From positions 7,814,524-7,878,523 of the forward strand of contig CM048844.1 in assembly GCA_026545765.1 (NCBI GenBank): a stretch of DNA of 64,000 bases, given 5' to 3'. Below are positions 23,241 to 36,400 of the stretch, piece by piece (the first letter of the stretch is position 1; each line of letters begins with the position of its first letter). A model generated the notes under the pieces. The model did no database searches, was not told where the DNA came from, and saw only the letters and a program-made list of their open reading frames with translations. The stretch comes from Plantago major. Lineage: Eukaryota; Streptophyta; Magnoliopsida; Lamiales; Plantaginaceae. Made by a program: the position numbers and the translations under genes.

Positions 23241-26200
23241 GGTCCAGGGTGAACAAAAGGTTTCATTCTCATGGTAGTACAAATACTGGTGGTACAGTTC
23301 ATCAAGCACATGCAGCTGTTAATGAGAATTTTGATTCTCAGTCTGCTATGGTTTCTCAGTCTAGTCCTGGTGATATGACACCAGGTAATCAATTTCTGCA
23401 GTTTACACAGTTTCAAGCTCAGAAAGCTCCTACTAACTCTGTACACAAGGTTGCTATAGCTGTTTCTGAGATACCAGCTACATCACAGGAGCAAGGGACA
23501 GGTATTTTTACTAGATTTGCATTGTCATCTATTGCTTTAGATGGACAAAATGCTAAATGGGTGCTTGATACTGGTGCCACAGATCACATGATATGTGATG
23601 ATTCTTTCTTTACTAATAATATTAAACCTGTAGATATTGATATCCATTTGCCTACAGGTGATTGTATTACAGCAACTAAATCTGGTGATGTGAAAGTTAA
23701 TTGTTTATTAACTTTACATAATGTGTTATATGTGCCCAGGTTTACTTTTAACTTGATTTCTGTACATCATTTAGCTTATTATGAAAATTTAAGCTGTCAT
23801 TTCTTTAAGTTTCACTGTGATTTGCAGGATATGACAACAAGAAAGGTGATTGGATATAGTGAATTTAAAGATGGGTTATATCATCTCATAAGGGACTTGA
23901 ATCAAGCTGATCATTTCAATTCTGCTGTCAACAGTGTTAATACCACTCAGAAAGATTTTTTCAAACTATGGCACATGAGATTAGGGCATTCTTCTGTAAC
24001 TAAGATTGCTGGTGTAATTGATTTTTCATCCAAGAGTTGTAATAATGAATCATTGTCTTGTGATATATGTCACTTTTGTAAGCAAAAGAAACTCAGTTTT
24101 CATGAGAATAATAAGAATTCTGTAAATATTTTTGACATGATTCATGCAGACATCTGGGGTCCTTTTCATACCCCTTCTTACAACAATAAACGCTATTTTT
24201 TGACTTTAGTGGATGATAAATCGAGTTGCACCTGGCTTTATCTCATGCAAGCTAAATCTGAGGTTAAACAACACATGTTTCATTTTTATAACATGGTGTT
24301 AACACAGTTTGAATGCAAAATTAAAATCATCAGATCTGATAATGGTCCTGAATTTCATCTTCATGATTTTTATGCTTCTTTAGGAATTATTCATCAAAGA
24401 TCCTGTGTTGAAACACCGCAACAAAATGGGAGAGTTGAAAGGAAACATCAACATCTTTTACAGGTGGCTAGAGCATTAATGTTTCAATCCCATTTGCCTA
24501 TGTTATACTGGAGTGATTGTGTACTTTCAGCTTGTTATATTATAAATAGACTTCCTACAGATGTGTTACAAGGAAAGAGTCCTTATGAAGTCTTGTGCAA
24601 TGAAACACCTGACTATTCTTGTTTTAGAGTTTTTGGTTGTCTATGTTATGCATCAACCTTGCAGGGCAACAGATCTAAATTTGATGCAAGGGCAGTTAAG
24701 TGTGTGTTCATTGGTTATCCTGTTGGTTATAAGGGATATAAACTACTCAATCTCAGCACTAATCAGGTCTTTGTGTCAAGGAATGTTCAATTTGTGGAAA
24801 ATATTTTTCCATATCAACAGATTTCAGCTCAGGTTCAATCTCAACCTATCTATACACCTGTTTCTTTAGAAAATATCTGAATGCATGATATATCTTCTGA
24901 AAATACAAGTGTTATTGAAAACACAGGTGTTATTGACAATACAGGTGTTATTATTAATGATTTTCCACATATTTCTTCTTCTGATCATGATAACATTTCT
25001 ACTTCTAATCAGTATTTATCAGCTGCAATTTCAGAAGAGTATGATTCACATATGAGCATTTCTGGTTCAGATACTAATATTTCAGATGCTAGTACTTCTG
25101 ATTCTACTATGAATATGCAGGTGGATGGCAATGATAATTTGAGAAAATCAACAAGGGTCAAGAATGTTTCTAGCCATTTGTTTGTATATGATTATCAATT
25201 ACCACCATCTGTGGATCATAGGAAAAGAAGTAATTCAGTTATTCATCATAAACAGGTTGTCAGATACCCCATATCTGATTATATTTCACATGCCAAATTA
25301 TCTCATGATCATTTGTGTTTTACTGCTGCTATTACTACTATTAAAGAACCTACTACTTATAAACAAGCTTCTCAGCATCCAGAATGGGTTCAAGCAATGC
25401 AAACAGAAATTGCAGCATTAGAGAAGACTCAAACCTGGCAGCTTGTTGATTTACCTCCTGACAAACACTGTATAGGTTGCAAATGGGTATACAAAGTGAA
25501 GTTTAATGCAGATGTCACTGTGGAAAGGTATAAGGCACGGTTAGTTGCCAAAGGTTACACTCAGGAACATGGACTTGATTACTTTGATACCTTCTCCCTA
25601 GTTGTTAAACTAATAACAGTCAGATGTATTTTAGCTATTGCAGCAACTAAGAGATGGTATTTACATCAACTAGATGTCAATACAGCTTTTCTACATGGAG
25701 ATCTTTCAGAAGAGGTGTATATGACACCACCCTTGGGCTATGACAAAGCAGGTTCTAAAGTTTGTAAATTGGTAAAAAGCCTTTATGGCTTAAAGCAAGC
25801 CAGTAGGCTGTGGTATTTTAAATTACAAACTTCACTTGTTGAATTTGGTTATATTCAGTCTTCTTCTGATAGTTCTTTATTCATTAAGTCTTCTAATACA
25901 TCTTTTACTGCCCTGTTAGTATATGCGGATGATATTATACTTGCAGGGAATGATATTATGGAAATAGAAGCTGTGAAAAAATTTCTGCATCATAGGTTCA
26001 CAATTAAAGATTTGGGTGCCTTGAAGTATATGTTGGGCTTGGAGGTTGCCAGATCAGACAAGGGCATCAATATCTGTCAGAGGAAGTATATTTTGGATTT
26101 GTTACAAGAGACAGGGTATTTAGCTAAACCAGCAGATATACCTCTTGATGCAAAAACAAGATTAGTGAAAGATGATACAGATTTACTAGCAGATCCACAG

Positions 26201-26914
26201 TCTTATAGAAGATTAATAGGGAAGATGCTTTATTTAACTATTACAAGACCTAATATTGCTTTTGCATTGCAGTGTCTCAGTCAGTTTATGTCTTGTCTAA
26301 CCAACAAACATATGGCAGCAGCTCATCATGTTCTTAGATACCTTAAGAAAACACCTGGCCAAGGATTGTTCTATTCCAGCACAAATGATTTGCATCTTAA
26401 AGGTTTCACTGATAGTGATTGGGCAGCTTGTGAGGATACTAGACGAAGTACAACTGGATATGCAATCTTTCTGGGAAATTCTCTAATTTCTTGGAAATCC
26501 AAGAAGCAAACAACAGTTAGTCGATCTAGCACTGAGGCTGAATATAGAGCAGCTGCTTCTACCACTTGTGAGATACAATGGTTATGCTATCTTCTGAAAG
26601 ATTTGTGTATACCACACGATCAACCTGCCTTATTGTATACAGATAGTTTATCTGCGTATCATCTAGCTCACAATCCAGTACAACATCAAAGGACGAAGCA
26701 CATTGAGATTGACTGCCATGTAATTCGAGACAAGATATCGAATGGAACTATACAGCTCATACACATCTCAAACATGGATCAATTGGCAGATATATTAACA
26801 AAACCTCTGGCTTATACATTGTTTTCTCACTTTCATACCAAGCTGGGATTACATAATATCCACTCCCATCTTGAGGGGGGATGTGAAAATCAGCTACAAG
26901 ATGCAGCAGATTGA
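23174..26914 (+). pseudogene. Copia-2 pol (protease, integrase, RT, RNase H)
   Basis: The pol frame overlaps the end of gag and is displaced by -1 relative to it, the switch falling near 23235 after GYPPGW. Domains in order are aspartic protease (WVLDTGATDHM, near 23560), GAG-pre-integrase (LWHMRLGHSS), integrase core (HADIWGPF, RSDNGPEF, ETPQQNGRVERKH), reverse transcriptase (QLDVNTAFLHG and the catalytic YADDIIL near 25925) and RNase H (TDSDWAAC, SSTEAEYRA, TKHIEIDCH). One in-frame TGA (24878-24880) falls in the variable linker between integrase and RT; the frame resumes at once. So the polyprotein is split in two, though every catalytic motif remains. The element may have been dead only since shortly after insertion. 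Confidence 0.88.
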
Positions 26915-27186
26915 AGAAGAAGCAACAGAACAGAACAAAGAAGAAGCATATTTCAACTGTTAAAGAAAAGCGTGTTCTCTTCTTATTACGTTTTATCTGT
27001 TTAGTTAATTAATAATGCGACGTGTACCTGATGCTATGAGAGTTGTACTCAGTTAGTTAAGATCAGTTATAAAAGCTGATGAACAGCTTAAACAGAGTTA
27101 TTCATTCATTCTGTAATTTTTCCATTTTTCTTTTGATCAATACAATTTGGTTTTCCGTTTCTTGGTGATTTTCATATCATTTTACA
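26882..27186 (+). repeat. Copia-2 3' LTR
   Basis: This 305-bp partner of 21850-22154 is directly preceded by the polypurine tract. It is followed by ATCCG, one mismatch from the left target duplication ATCCA. Confidence 0.95.
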
Positions 27187-27267
27187 ATCCGATCACCTTA
27201 TGTATAAAATGATTTCCGAGTACCTCTTGCATTTATTCAGGAACTGGTTTGTGTTTGGTAAGTGGTA

Positions 27268-27497
27268 CTCCCTCCGGTCTTTTAAAAACTTTTTAAGGAG
27301 ACTTTTTTTCCCGAACTTTAACCGTAAATTACGTTCAAACTATGCGACAAAAGAATATAATAAAATTATATTATGAAAATAAATTAAGTATATTTTATTA
27401 ATATAACTTTGTTTTATACTTTTTGCGTGTAATTTGCAAATAATTTATGGTCAAAGTTCAAACAAAATTCTCATGAAGCTTTTAAATACTAACTGAG
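27268..27497. mobile_element. Stowaway-like MITE
   Basis: This is a 230-bp element between TA dinucleotides (27266-27267 and 27498-27499). The left end CTCCCTCCGGTCTTTTAAAA and the reverse complement of the right end, CTCAGTTAGTATTTAAAAGC, form an imperfect terminal inverted repeat. The interior is AT-rich and non-coding. It lies about 80 bp beyond Copia-2. Confidence 0.65.
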
Positions 27498-28232
27498 TAT
27501 AGGATTCTTAAGTTTCGGCATGGATTAAGCTAGCTAACTAGTCACTATCAAGTATCAACAATTGGTTCATCTTGTTTATTTGTTTGTTAATATTTGTTTA
27601 CATAAACTAATTGATCCCATACTCTATTTAAGTTCAGATAATCATGTTCTTCCGCAAAAGGTTCTTTATCATAAGCTAGTCGTGCAAAAGCAAAACTTTA
27701 CCATTCTTATTTCATTCGTGCAAACAAAAACAAAAACCAAAACCAAAATTTAAATTACTCCCCGTTTCATAAATGTTCAATACTCCATATATATTCGTCT
27801 CAATATAAATACTCCATTCCCTATTTCTGCACAATAACCATTCATGTGGACTTGTCCTGTTGTCTCACTGCCATTGTCTTTTATGATGCACATTAATCTT
27901 CGTGGCAAGAAACAAGTCTAACATGGAGTTTAGGTCATTGCTGAAGACTTTCAACTTTCACTACATGGCCTTGAGTGTGCTCATTCAATTCAATCTGGAC
28001 TTTGGCCCAAGACAAGTTTCAGTTGGGTCTATTGAATAGAACATACATCAATTACAGTCCAAGTTCACTCAACAACAATGATAATGATGAATAGTATACC
28101 TATTTATTTTCAAATAATATTTTTGTTAACCACAGTAGTCAACCATGAGCACAGAAGTTCAGTAAGTTCACATAGTTTTGTTAGACTAAAAGCAAGTACA
28201 GTATATATGTTCACCATCGAAAGCCCCGTCTG
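27498..28232. other. Intergenic, 3' flank of the synaptotagmin gene
   Basis: No gene seen. A short 'aaaacaaaaacc' run lies near 27725-27745, followed by fragments of an ACTCCCC/ACTCCAT-type MITE (about 27757-27815). The synaptotagmin 3' untranslated region should occupy the right part. Confidence 0.35.
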
Positions 28233-31200
28233 TCATACGGTTCTCCACTTTAACTCAACATGTATCATTCCATTTTTCGAATCTATCAGATGGTACTTGT
28301 GGTTGATACGCCCGTTGTACACAACATCATCGAGGTTAATGTCCACATGTCCCAACGATTCCTACACGTTATGTAACAATTCAAAAGAGACGCAAGGTTA
28401 AAACTTGTAACATACATAGACAAATACAGAGGGTGTTGTTAAGGCAATGTAGTGAACGATAAGTACCTTCGAGTTGAAACTAATGCCCGTGCGCTTGCTC
28501 ATGACATTTATATGTAATTTCTCTTGCAATGGAGGCTCTTCGAGCAAGAACTGGAATTCTTCGTTCCACGTGGGGTTGCGAGTTTTCCTCATCATCTGAA
28601 ACATACCAATCTCAAATTTGAGAAAACAACGATGATAAATCAATTGGTACCAGTTAATGAACAAGAGGAGGAAATTCACCTTTGATCTTTTAGTTTCGCC
28701 TCTAAAGACAATCAGCACGTAAGGATTATTGTGTCGCGAACCCTCTACATCTTGTGCGCCTTGGATGGTAACAAGAAGTAGGCCTGCTCCTTTCGGAGCT
28801 TCGGAGCTAGATGACCTGTCCATTACACTGAATTTCCTGCTTATACCATTATTCAATGGCCCTCTGATACTAGTTTCATGATCATCTCTAAAAGGTGCAT
28901 ATTTGAGCTCAAGCACAATTTGCCCTCTAGGCTTTTTCTTTTGTGGGTCATTAATGGTTGTATCTTTCAATAGGTCGAGCGTTGCTTCTTTTGGCTCGTT
29001 TGGCAATAGGTGCTTCAAAGGGAATATTTGAGACCCCAATCTGTCATGTGCACCCACCTGTTACAACTTATAACATGAGACAAGTGTGCAACATTGTTGA
29101 TTTTAATCCACTAAGGAAAAACAAATATTAAAGAAAAAATCGAGTCCGACCTTGTCCCAGTCGTACATATTTATATTCAATAGTTGAGACTGAGGGTCCT
29201 TCACCGAAAGCTTAAATTCCTCATTCCACTCAGGATTGAGTGTCTTTTTTTTCACAGTAGTTTTCTTTGCTGGGAGGTTATCTCCGGATAGGTTTAGCTT
29301 AACATAAGGATCAGATAATCCAAGTAGATCCATCTTCAGAAGATTTGTTGCACGTACAACTTTCACGTGTAGAATTCCAACAGGCTTCTTTACAGCCACC
29401 CTGGAATGATAACTCATTTTATGAAGTATGCCAAGGAAAAATGAAGGTTGGCAATACTGTAAGTGACGGTACAAGAATATTTTTTATATAGAATTTGCCA
29501 ATCATTGACTCACATTGAAGCATCAAGAACCGGTATTTCAAGAGATTTGGGCCAAAGGTAAAGAACAGCAACTTCTTTTTTAATTCTCTCCTGCCAAGAG
29601 TAAAAGAAAGTTTGTTTCAGATGCGGAAGCAAACCCAACAATCAAAACTGTTCTCTCTTAAGTCCAAGTGCATACCTGAACATATCGATAGAGACCAGGA
29701 ATGGACATAACATCTCCACCCAACACATTCATCCCAAAGTCCACATATGGCTGTTTGAATCAAGGTAGACAAAGGATTAGGAGAAAAGATCAAAAGAATG
29801 TACTCTTCCAGTTGATCGAAGAACAAATACTTTGGTTACACATAATGTCTGTAACATTCTCCATACCTTTTCCATCAAAGAGACAACTATGTTCGCAAAA
29901 CAAGGAATAGTAGGCACCAATGGTTTCAAAGTTACTCTTGGTGCAGCAAAAACTTGCAAATCAACCAACTGAGAAGTTAAAATTTCAATCCTTAGAATAA
30001 AAGGTAGATCATTCTACAAGAGATGGATGACATTGTTCGAGGTTATCAAGCACTAAACGTAAATGCTTCTGACCTGTATAGTGACTCGTACAGAAGCAAT
30101 TGTCACTGCAACAGTTATATTAGGATTACCAGCCCATCTTACTGCTGGTTCCATAACCAACTCCTTCTCATTTGTCTCAATGACTTTAAGACCTGTCAGG
30201 CAACACTAACATATAACTGACATGTTTTCCAAGAATCATCTTTGTGAACTCTCAATAAATTGTACAGACAGCATTCAAAGGCCATTTGCTAAGTTTTACG
30301 AACAAAGATGGAAGAAGTCACCTTGTATCACCGGTGGAAGATTTCCGAGGGTAAGAGTATCAAACTCAATCGTCTCAATCTTAAATTTCCCAATGTACTC
30401 AGCAAACATGGGTTCTGCTGTGCTCCTAATTATGCTACAAATGGCCTGTAAGTATATTACTTTAGAAAATGAAATATCTGACTGTCTACACACAAAAGCG
30501 AGAAGCTGTAAACCTACCTTGTCCAGAAAAGGCCACATCCCTGACAATAGTTGGTTTAGCCAATCTACCTGCAGATTCAAAACCAACATTAGAAAGAGAC
30601 CGATTGAAATCACTCGTGCATTTCAACAAAGCGCATCTGAGATACTTACTCTATCATAATCAGGACTCTTCACCCACAGGGGAATCTCAGGCATGAGATC
30701 TTCTAACTCGTCTCCACCAACCTCACTTAGTTCCTTGATAACCGGGTCCTAACATACATGAAAATGATGAAAATTATAACTTGAAGTTCCAATTTAGCAT
30801 CACCGTGATACATCCAGGAATGCAATCAGTTTAAGAAGGAATATGATCAATAATTCTAATGGCATATAACTTAAGAAGAGACTACAAGTGGGCTCATATC
30901 ATGAACCTTCATACATTATCAGTTTAACAGGAATCATTAAAATATGCAGCTGATTGCACATTTCTACTCCTTGATCATCTAAGTTTTCATGGAAACCGTA
31001 ATCAGTATAGGAATCAAAATGCTGCATAGGTTACACAGAAGCAATACTAATCACACATTACACGAAACTGTACACTAAAACGGAATGCTTCAACGCAAGA
31101 ATTCGATTGATGGGGCGGGCAACTGATACATTAGTCCTCATTTTTTGCACTTAACCAAAGTTCGTAGACATCCATTTGCATAGATGATCGATCACAGAAA

Positions 31201-31461
31201 AACAAACTAACTTAAAACAAATCAAGAAAAAAGTAATCAGTGAGACATACAGAATAGCAAAAGAGACATGATTTTTCACATTTCCAATTTTCGTTAAACT
31301 GACACAACATATAAACAGTGAAATTGAAAGAAGCGGATGGTTACAGTTACCTCAACGTCGTTGGATTCAGAGTAAATGAACAAGTAAAATCCCATAAAGA
31401 GACCAAACGGGAATCCGAATCCGAAACCAAGAACCCCTAATATAGTACCGAAAAATCCCAT
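28233..31461 (-). CDS. SYT3: Synaptotagmin (SYT3-type), ER-plasma membrane tether
   Basis: There are twelve exons, all with GT-AG borders: 31351-31461, 30650-30748, 30518-30568, 30322-30445, 30074-30192, 29867-29968, 29676-29750, 29514-29590, 29151-29400, 28680-29057, 28467-28595, 28233-28361. The frame closes to 547 residues; Arabidopsis SYT proteins are about 540. Residues 1 to about 30 form an N-terminal membrane anchor (MGFFGTILGVLGFGFGFPFG). Residues about 65-245 form an SMP lipid-transfer domain (IPLWVKSPDYDRVDW, PVIQGLK, PCFANIVVSLMEKP). Two C2 domains follow (first near GILHVKVVRA...LSDPYVKL; second near GLLLVTIQGA). Several aspartates expected in the Ca2+ loops are visible in C2A (KMDLLGLSDPY, YDWDKVG); C2B appears poorer. 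The LGHVDINLDDVV C-terminal word is closest, from memory, to SYT3. These proteins tether ER to plasma membrane and move diacylglycerol under stress. Confidence 0.93.
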
Positions 31462-33483
31462 CTTTTTCCTTTTTTCAACTCCAAGAAAGTGATTCTTTAT
31501 CTGGGTTTGATTTGATTGATTGCGAAAGGAGGGCCAAGAACTGCATAAATGCAGCACAGTAACAGAGATAGAACAAGAGATGCTAGAGAAAGCAGAAATA
31601 GGGCCAGAAAAGGGGAAAATGGAAGGGATTAAATGGAATTGGCCTGTATTCGATTACGATGGAATTGAGATGGAAAATGAATTTTCCCAATGCTTAGTTT
31701 GAAGTTACGAAGAGACTCGGAGAAACCGCCAAATGCAGAAAAAAGGCTTAGTTTGGCTTCAATCGAAGTACTATTTTAGTTTAAAAACACAGACAATCCA
31801 ATATTTTGAAACCAGTTTCCTCGTACTCTCCGATATTCTAATGGCTAGTCAAAACTACTTAGATAAACCCATCCCAAGTAAAAAGCTTTTGGTTGACAAA
31901 GTGTGTATTTCTCACCAACTAATCCCATGACATTTGATCGGTTTCTGTATGTTTGTCGAATGTCAATAAGGTGACTGATTTGAAAAACTATTCTATGTAG
32001 CCTTTTAAAAAATAGGGTAACTGGTGAATTATCAGTCACTTTAAAGTTACAAGTCTGACTTATGAGCCATTAGCTAGTAGCCTTACCAACTCGTTTGGTG
32101 AAACGAACGTGAATTTAATTAATACTAGTATGCAACTAGAACTTGGTGGATGAAATTTGATGAGATAGACTTATAGTCATGGCTTAGTAAACTAAGAGGT
32201 AATGTACTCATAATCCTCCTTTACTAATGGCCACTCAAATATCCCAAGTCAATGGCTATAGTTTGATAGATCGTCCTGTGGTAATAACCACTAATGAGTT
32301 GGCTACTCTCTCATTTTAAGTAGCTTTTATATTTTAGTTTCACAAATTCTTGAAAAAGAGATGCATTAGTGAGAGATCTGAAAGGCGCACTGATGTTTTT
32401 AAGTATATGTATAATGTTTTAAACATTAGTTTTACGAGTGGATATTATATCATTTTTTTATGTATATGAATATCACAAATATATTTCGTAAAACCTATAA
32501 TGTTTTCAGATATAATTGTAATGTTTGTTCATCTCTTTAGTCTCTTCATAAAACCGTCTCTTGTTTACCTCTTCTATTATAAAAACTGATACTAACACGT
32601 GGCGATGCCATAATATAATTACTTTTAATAATAAATAAAAATGAAAGGACAAAATAAATTTAATTGAAAAAATAAGATAGTCAAACTTCTTTATAAACAA
32701 TTTTGAACGTAGTATTCGTGTGTAGTCATTATTTCACCCAATATTATATCACTGATCTTTTTTCTATGGTAACTATAGACAATGTTTTATGAAAAATGTT
32801 TGATATTTCAGATTTATGTAAGGCTGTAAAGAACATCAACAAGTGTGTTCAGGATTATAAATGTTTCCTATCAAATGTAATTTGACGTGTTCTGGAAAAT
32901 GTTTAGTGACGGTTTGAAAAACGATTAAAATGCATCAAGTTTTAATTAGATTTGAAATCGTGAATAGTGACTGAATTATAATTGAGTTTTGAAAAATAAT
33001 ATTTGAGATCTTTATAACGAACAAATAACTTTAAATAATAATCTATAAAATTTTCTAAAAGTTCAAGATTTATATATAAAATGAGCTCCTAACCCTGTTG
33101 GATTGTGTACGTTGGGCCATCTTACACATTCTCGAATCCGACCCTGTTTTTATGAATGCCAAATATATTACTCTTAAACCTGTACCAATTCAAGAGTTAA
33201 CTGAAGTATAAATTTATAGATTAGTATTTATTTATGACAATTTACTTTCATATTTTAAACCTTTTATCGAAAAAGTACTATGTAGTCAATATTACAGTTA
33301 CACATGTACAGGGCCGACCCAACAAGTCAAAATTTCCAGCTATATGTGTCTTTCCAAGCCACGTATCTTTCTGCTTCACAACACGTATACATGCATACAT
33401 ATATACACATACAACTCCATTTCCGCACAAGCTACTATCCTCTGCAAATCTTGAAATCAATCAATACAATACAATTCAACAAA
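31462..33483. other. Divergent intergenic region between SYT3-like and transketolase
   Basis: This 2.0-kb region is the head-to-head promoter space of the synaptotagmin (minus) and transketolase (plus) genes. The synaptotagmin leader is purine/pyrimidine biased next to its ATG. No coding region or clear transposon end is visible. Near the transketolase start a CT-rich leader with 'acacacgtatacatgcatacatatatacac' sequence precedes the ATG. Confidence 0.4.
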
Positions 33484-36400
33484 ATGTCCATCTCTTCTCT
33501 TCTCCTCAAACCAACCTTATACCAACTCCACCCAGTTACCCGATCTCCCAGTTACCCCAAACACTCCATAACAAAACCCTTTACTTGCACAAACAGCCTC
33601 CCATTAACCCAATCCCCAATCTCCAAAGACTACCACTACAAGCAATCATGGAAAGAAGAGCTAAAGAAGGCATTTTTACTGGACTACAACATGAAAAACG
33701 ACCAAGAAGACGACGAGAAGTTCCAGGAGATAGTGGACAAGAGGTGTGTAGACAACATAAGGATGCTGATTGTGGATTCTGTGCAAAATGCCAAAGCAGG
33801 GCATCCTGGAATGGCTCTCGGAATGGCGGAAATCGGGTATTTCTTGTACCGGCATGTGATGAAGTATAATCCCAAGAATCCCAAGTGGTTTAACAGGGAT
33901 AGGTTTGTGCTTAGTGCTGGACATGGGTGTTTGCTTCAGTATGTTTGCCTTCATCTTGCTGGCTTTTACTCTGTTCAGGTAAATTTTGTACAAGATTCGT
34001 TCGTTTTATGCTTTTGCCGCTTAAACCAGTTGTACTCTAGGGATTTGACTTGTACTTTTCTGTTATATTTAGTTTAAGCTAAATTTGGCGCTCTCATGTA
34101 TTTTTACCTTAATTTTACAGTTATTTTTGTTCAATTTCGGTTGTGTTAATTCGAGCTTATCTGAGTTCAAATCGTCGAAATCTTTATGATGTGGATGCTA
34201 AGATTTAAAATTGACACCAGGCCAGGCAATTATCGGGTCTCTAGTCAAGTGAGTTTTGTCATAGATATGTTTTCTAGACAACTAGTATGGGAAAAATCAA
34301 ATAAACCCGAGAAATGTAAGAGCTTGTGCGATTTGTCCCCCAAAATTTGAAAGTTCCGAATGTTCGTTAGCCAAAGCTAGGTGATTAAAAGACGTATGGA
34401 TCAACTAGTATGATGTTCTATATCAATAATGGGATTGTTGTGCCTTCACATTTCGAATACCTGGCTTTGGCTTATGAGGTCACAAGAACGATTTTTCAGT
34501 AAAATGTGCAATAAGGAATCGCATAAATGATTTGATTATAGGTTATTTTAGAAACATTAGAGTGCTGTCGAAGTTTATTTATGAGTATCGTATTTTCTCT
34601 GAGATCTATAACTTAGCCATGAAATGTTTGAGGAATCGCCCCCACTTGTACACGGCTGTCTGCTTCACCTGATTTAGTTTGGGTATCCTTTTTTTTTTTT
34701 TTAATGGAACTAATCTAAATTTGCACTATATCTGTTGATGTATTAAATTTCAGATTGAAGACTTAAAGCGCTTGTGCAAACTTGGCAGTCGGACACCAGG
34801 TCACCCAGAGAACACGCTGACAGAAGGAATCGAAGTCACTACAGGTGCAAATTTATTATCTGCGGAGCGCTAGTAAGCGTAGTGAACTGTTGGTTTTGAT
34901 CGGTTACAGATAACTGCACATACTCAAACTAGCTTGATATCAATTATATTTAACCTTCTCATTGCTGTACAATATGTTTTCGTGCTTATTGGAATGTGAT
35001 ATTCAATCTGCTTGTATAAGTTTACAAGTCTGCGTTTTTTGTCTTCCACCAGGGCCTCTTGGACAAGGTGTAGCCAATGCAGTTGGCCTTGCTCTTGCAG
35101 AAGCTCACCTAGCTGCTAGGTTCAACAAGCCTGATGTTTCAATTGTTGACCATAGAACGTAAGCTCATAGCCAAAATAATGACTATTTTCATTAGTGGTA
35201 TGGCCATTTATAACTGGTTGTTCTACTACAGATACTGTATTATGGGCGATGGCTGTGCTATGGAGGGCATAGCCCATGAAGCCGCATCATTAGCTGCTCA
35301 CTGGAAGCTCAATAAGCTCACATTAATCTACGACGATAACCATAATACTATTGACGGTCCGACAGACATCACATTCACTGAGGATATATCACAGCGATTT
35401 AAGGCATTGGGGTGGAATACAATAACTGTGGATGACACACATGGAGATATGAGATCGTTCAAGAATGCACTCTTGGCTGCTCGCAAAGAGACCCAAAAAC
35501 CAACTTTTATACGGGTATGGTAAATTGTAATGTTATGGTGCACCGAAAAAAGTAACTTGCGTATACTCCGCGAAGTTTCTCATTCACACATTGTTTATTT
35601 CGTTTCCTGTTCGATCATTCTAGAAGTAGATTAGGACTAAATAAAATTTCCACATATCAGGTGTTTACACCAAGATTCTCCGTAGATCTGTAGCTTGTTG
35701 AACAATACTTCTGTCAACTGTTATGATATGAGCATCAAATCTCTTTTTTGTATTGATATGTTGTAACACAAAGCTATTGAATCAGGTGAAAACACTCATC
35801 GGAAAATTATCTAACAAGGAAGGGACATCAAAAGCTCACCATGGAACTTTTGATGAAGATGATGAGAAGCAAATGAAGCATAAAGTGAAATGGGAGAGTC
35901 GGGAGCCATTTCATGTCATTCCTATGGTTTACAGGTATTACTATTCACTCTGTATTCGGTTAATGCACCCAGGGGCAGCAAGACACTGAAAATATTATTT
36001 CAGGGAGTTGCAGGTTCAAGCAGATTCCGGAGAAGCAGTAGAGAGGGATTGGCACTCCAAGCTGTATTATTATCGAAGTAAATACCCACAAGAAGCTGCA
36101 GAATTCAATATTCTGCTTGAGGGTGGGTTGCTTCCAGGATGGGAGGATTCCTTACCGGTAAGATACGATTATTTACGTTAGGAATTTGCCATTTCACACT
36201 TATCAGTAAACATACACCCGATATACCAAGTCTTGGGTGCATGTAGTTACTATGACATTCATTACATGTTCATTGCACCGTATCATTAATTAGTACGTTA
36301 GAACCTTGAAGATTGCAAAGTGAATTGCAAGTCTCATTGAGAAATTTTGATTTATCAGGGTTGGTCTACCTCAGATCCTCTGGATGCAACTCGAGGATAC

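Larger units (their letters stand above)
21850..27186 (+). mobile_element. Complete Ty1-copia LTR retrotransposon (Copia-2)
   Basis: The element is 5,337 bp in plus orientation. LTRs are 305 bp (21850-22154 and 26882-27186), begin TGTGAA and end TTTACA, and differ at six positions (about 2%). The primer-binding site TGGTATCAG begins at 22155, directly after the 5' LTR, complementary to initiator tRNA-Met. The polypurine tract TTGAGGGGGGA directly precedes the 3' LTR. Flanks are ATCCA (21845-21849) and ATCCG (27187-27191), a 5-bp target duplication with one change. Gag and pol are both recognisable in full but carry three lesions (see gag and pol entries). With a commonly assumed grass-type rate near 7e-9 per site per year the LTR divergence would mean about 1.4 million years; the rate is not calibrated for this species. 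Confidence 0.95.

Noticed and set aside
33234..33869. 211-codon plus-strand frame overlapping the transketolase start
   Set aside because: It is a different frame from the transketolase exon 1 that contains the conserved GHPG motif; a shadow.
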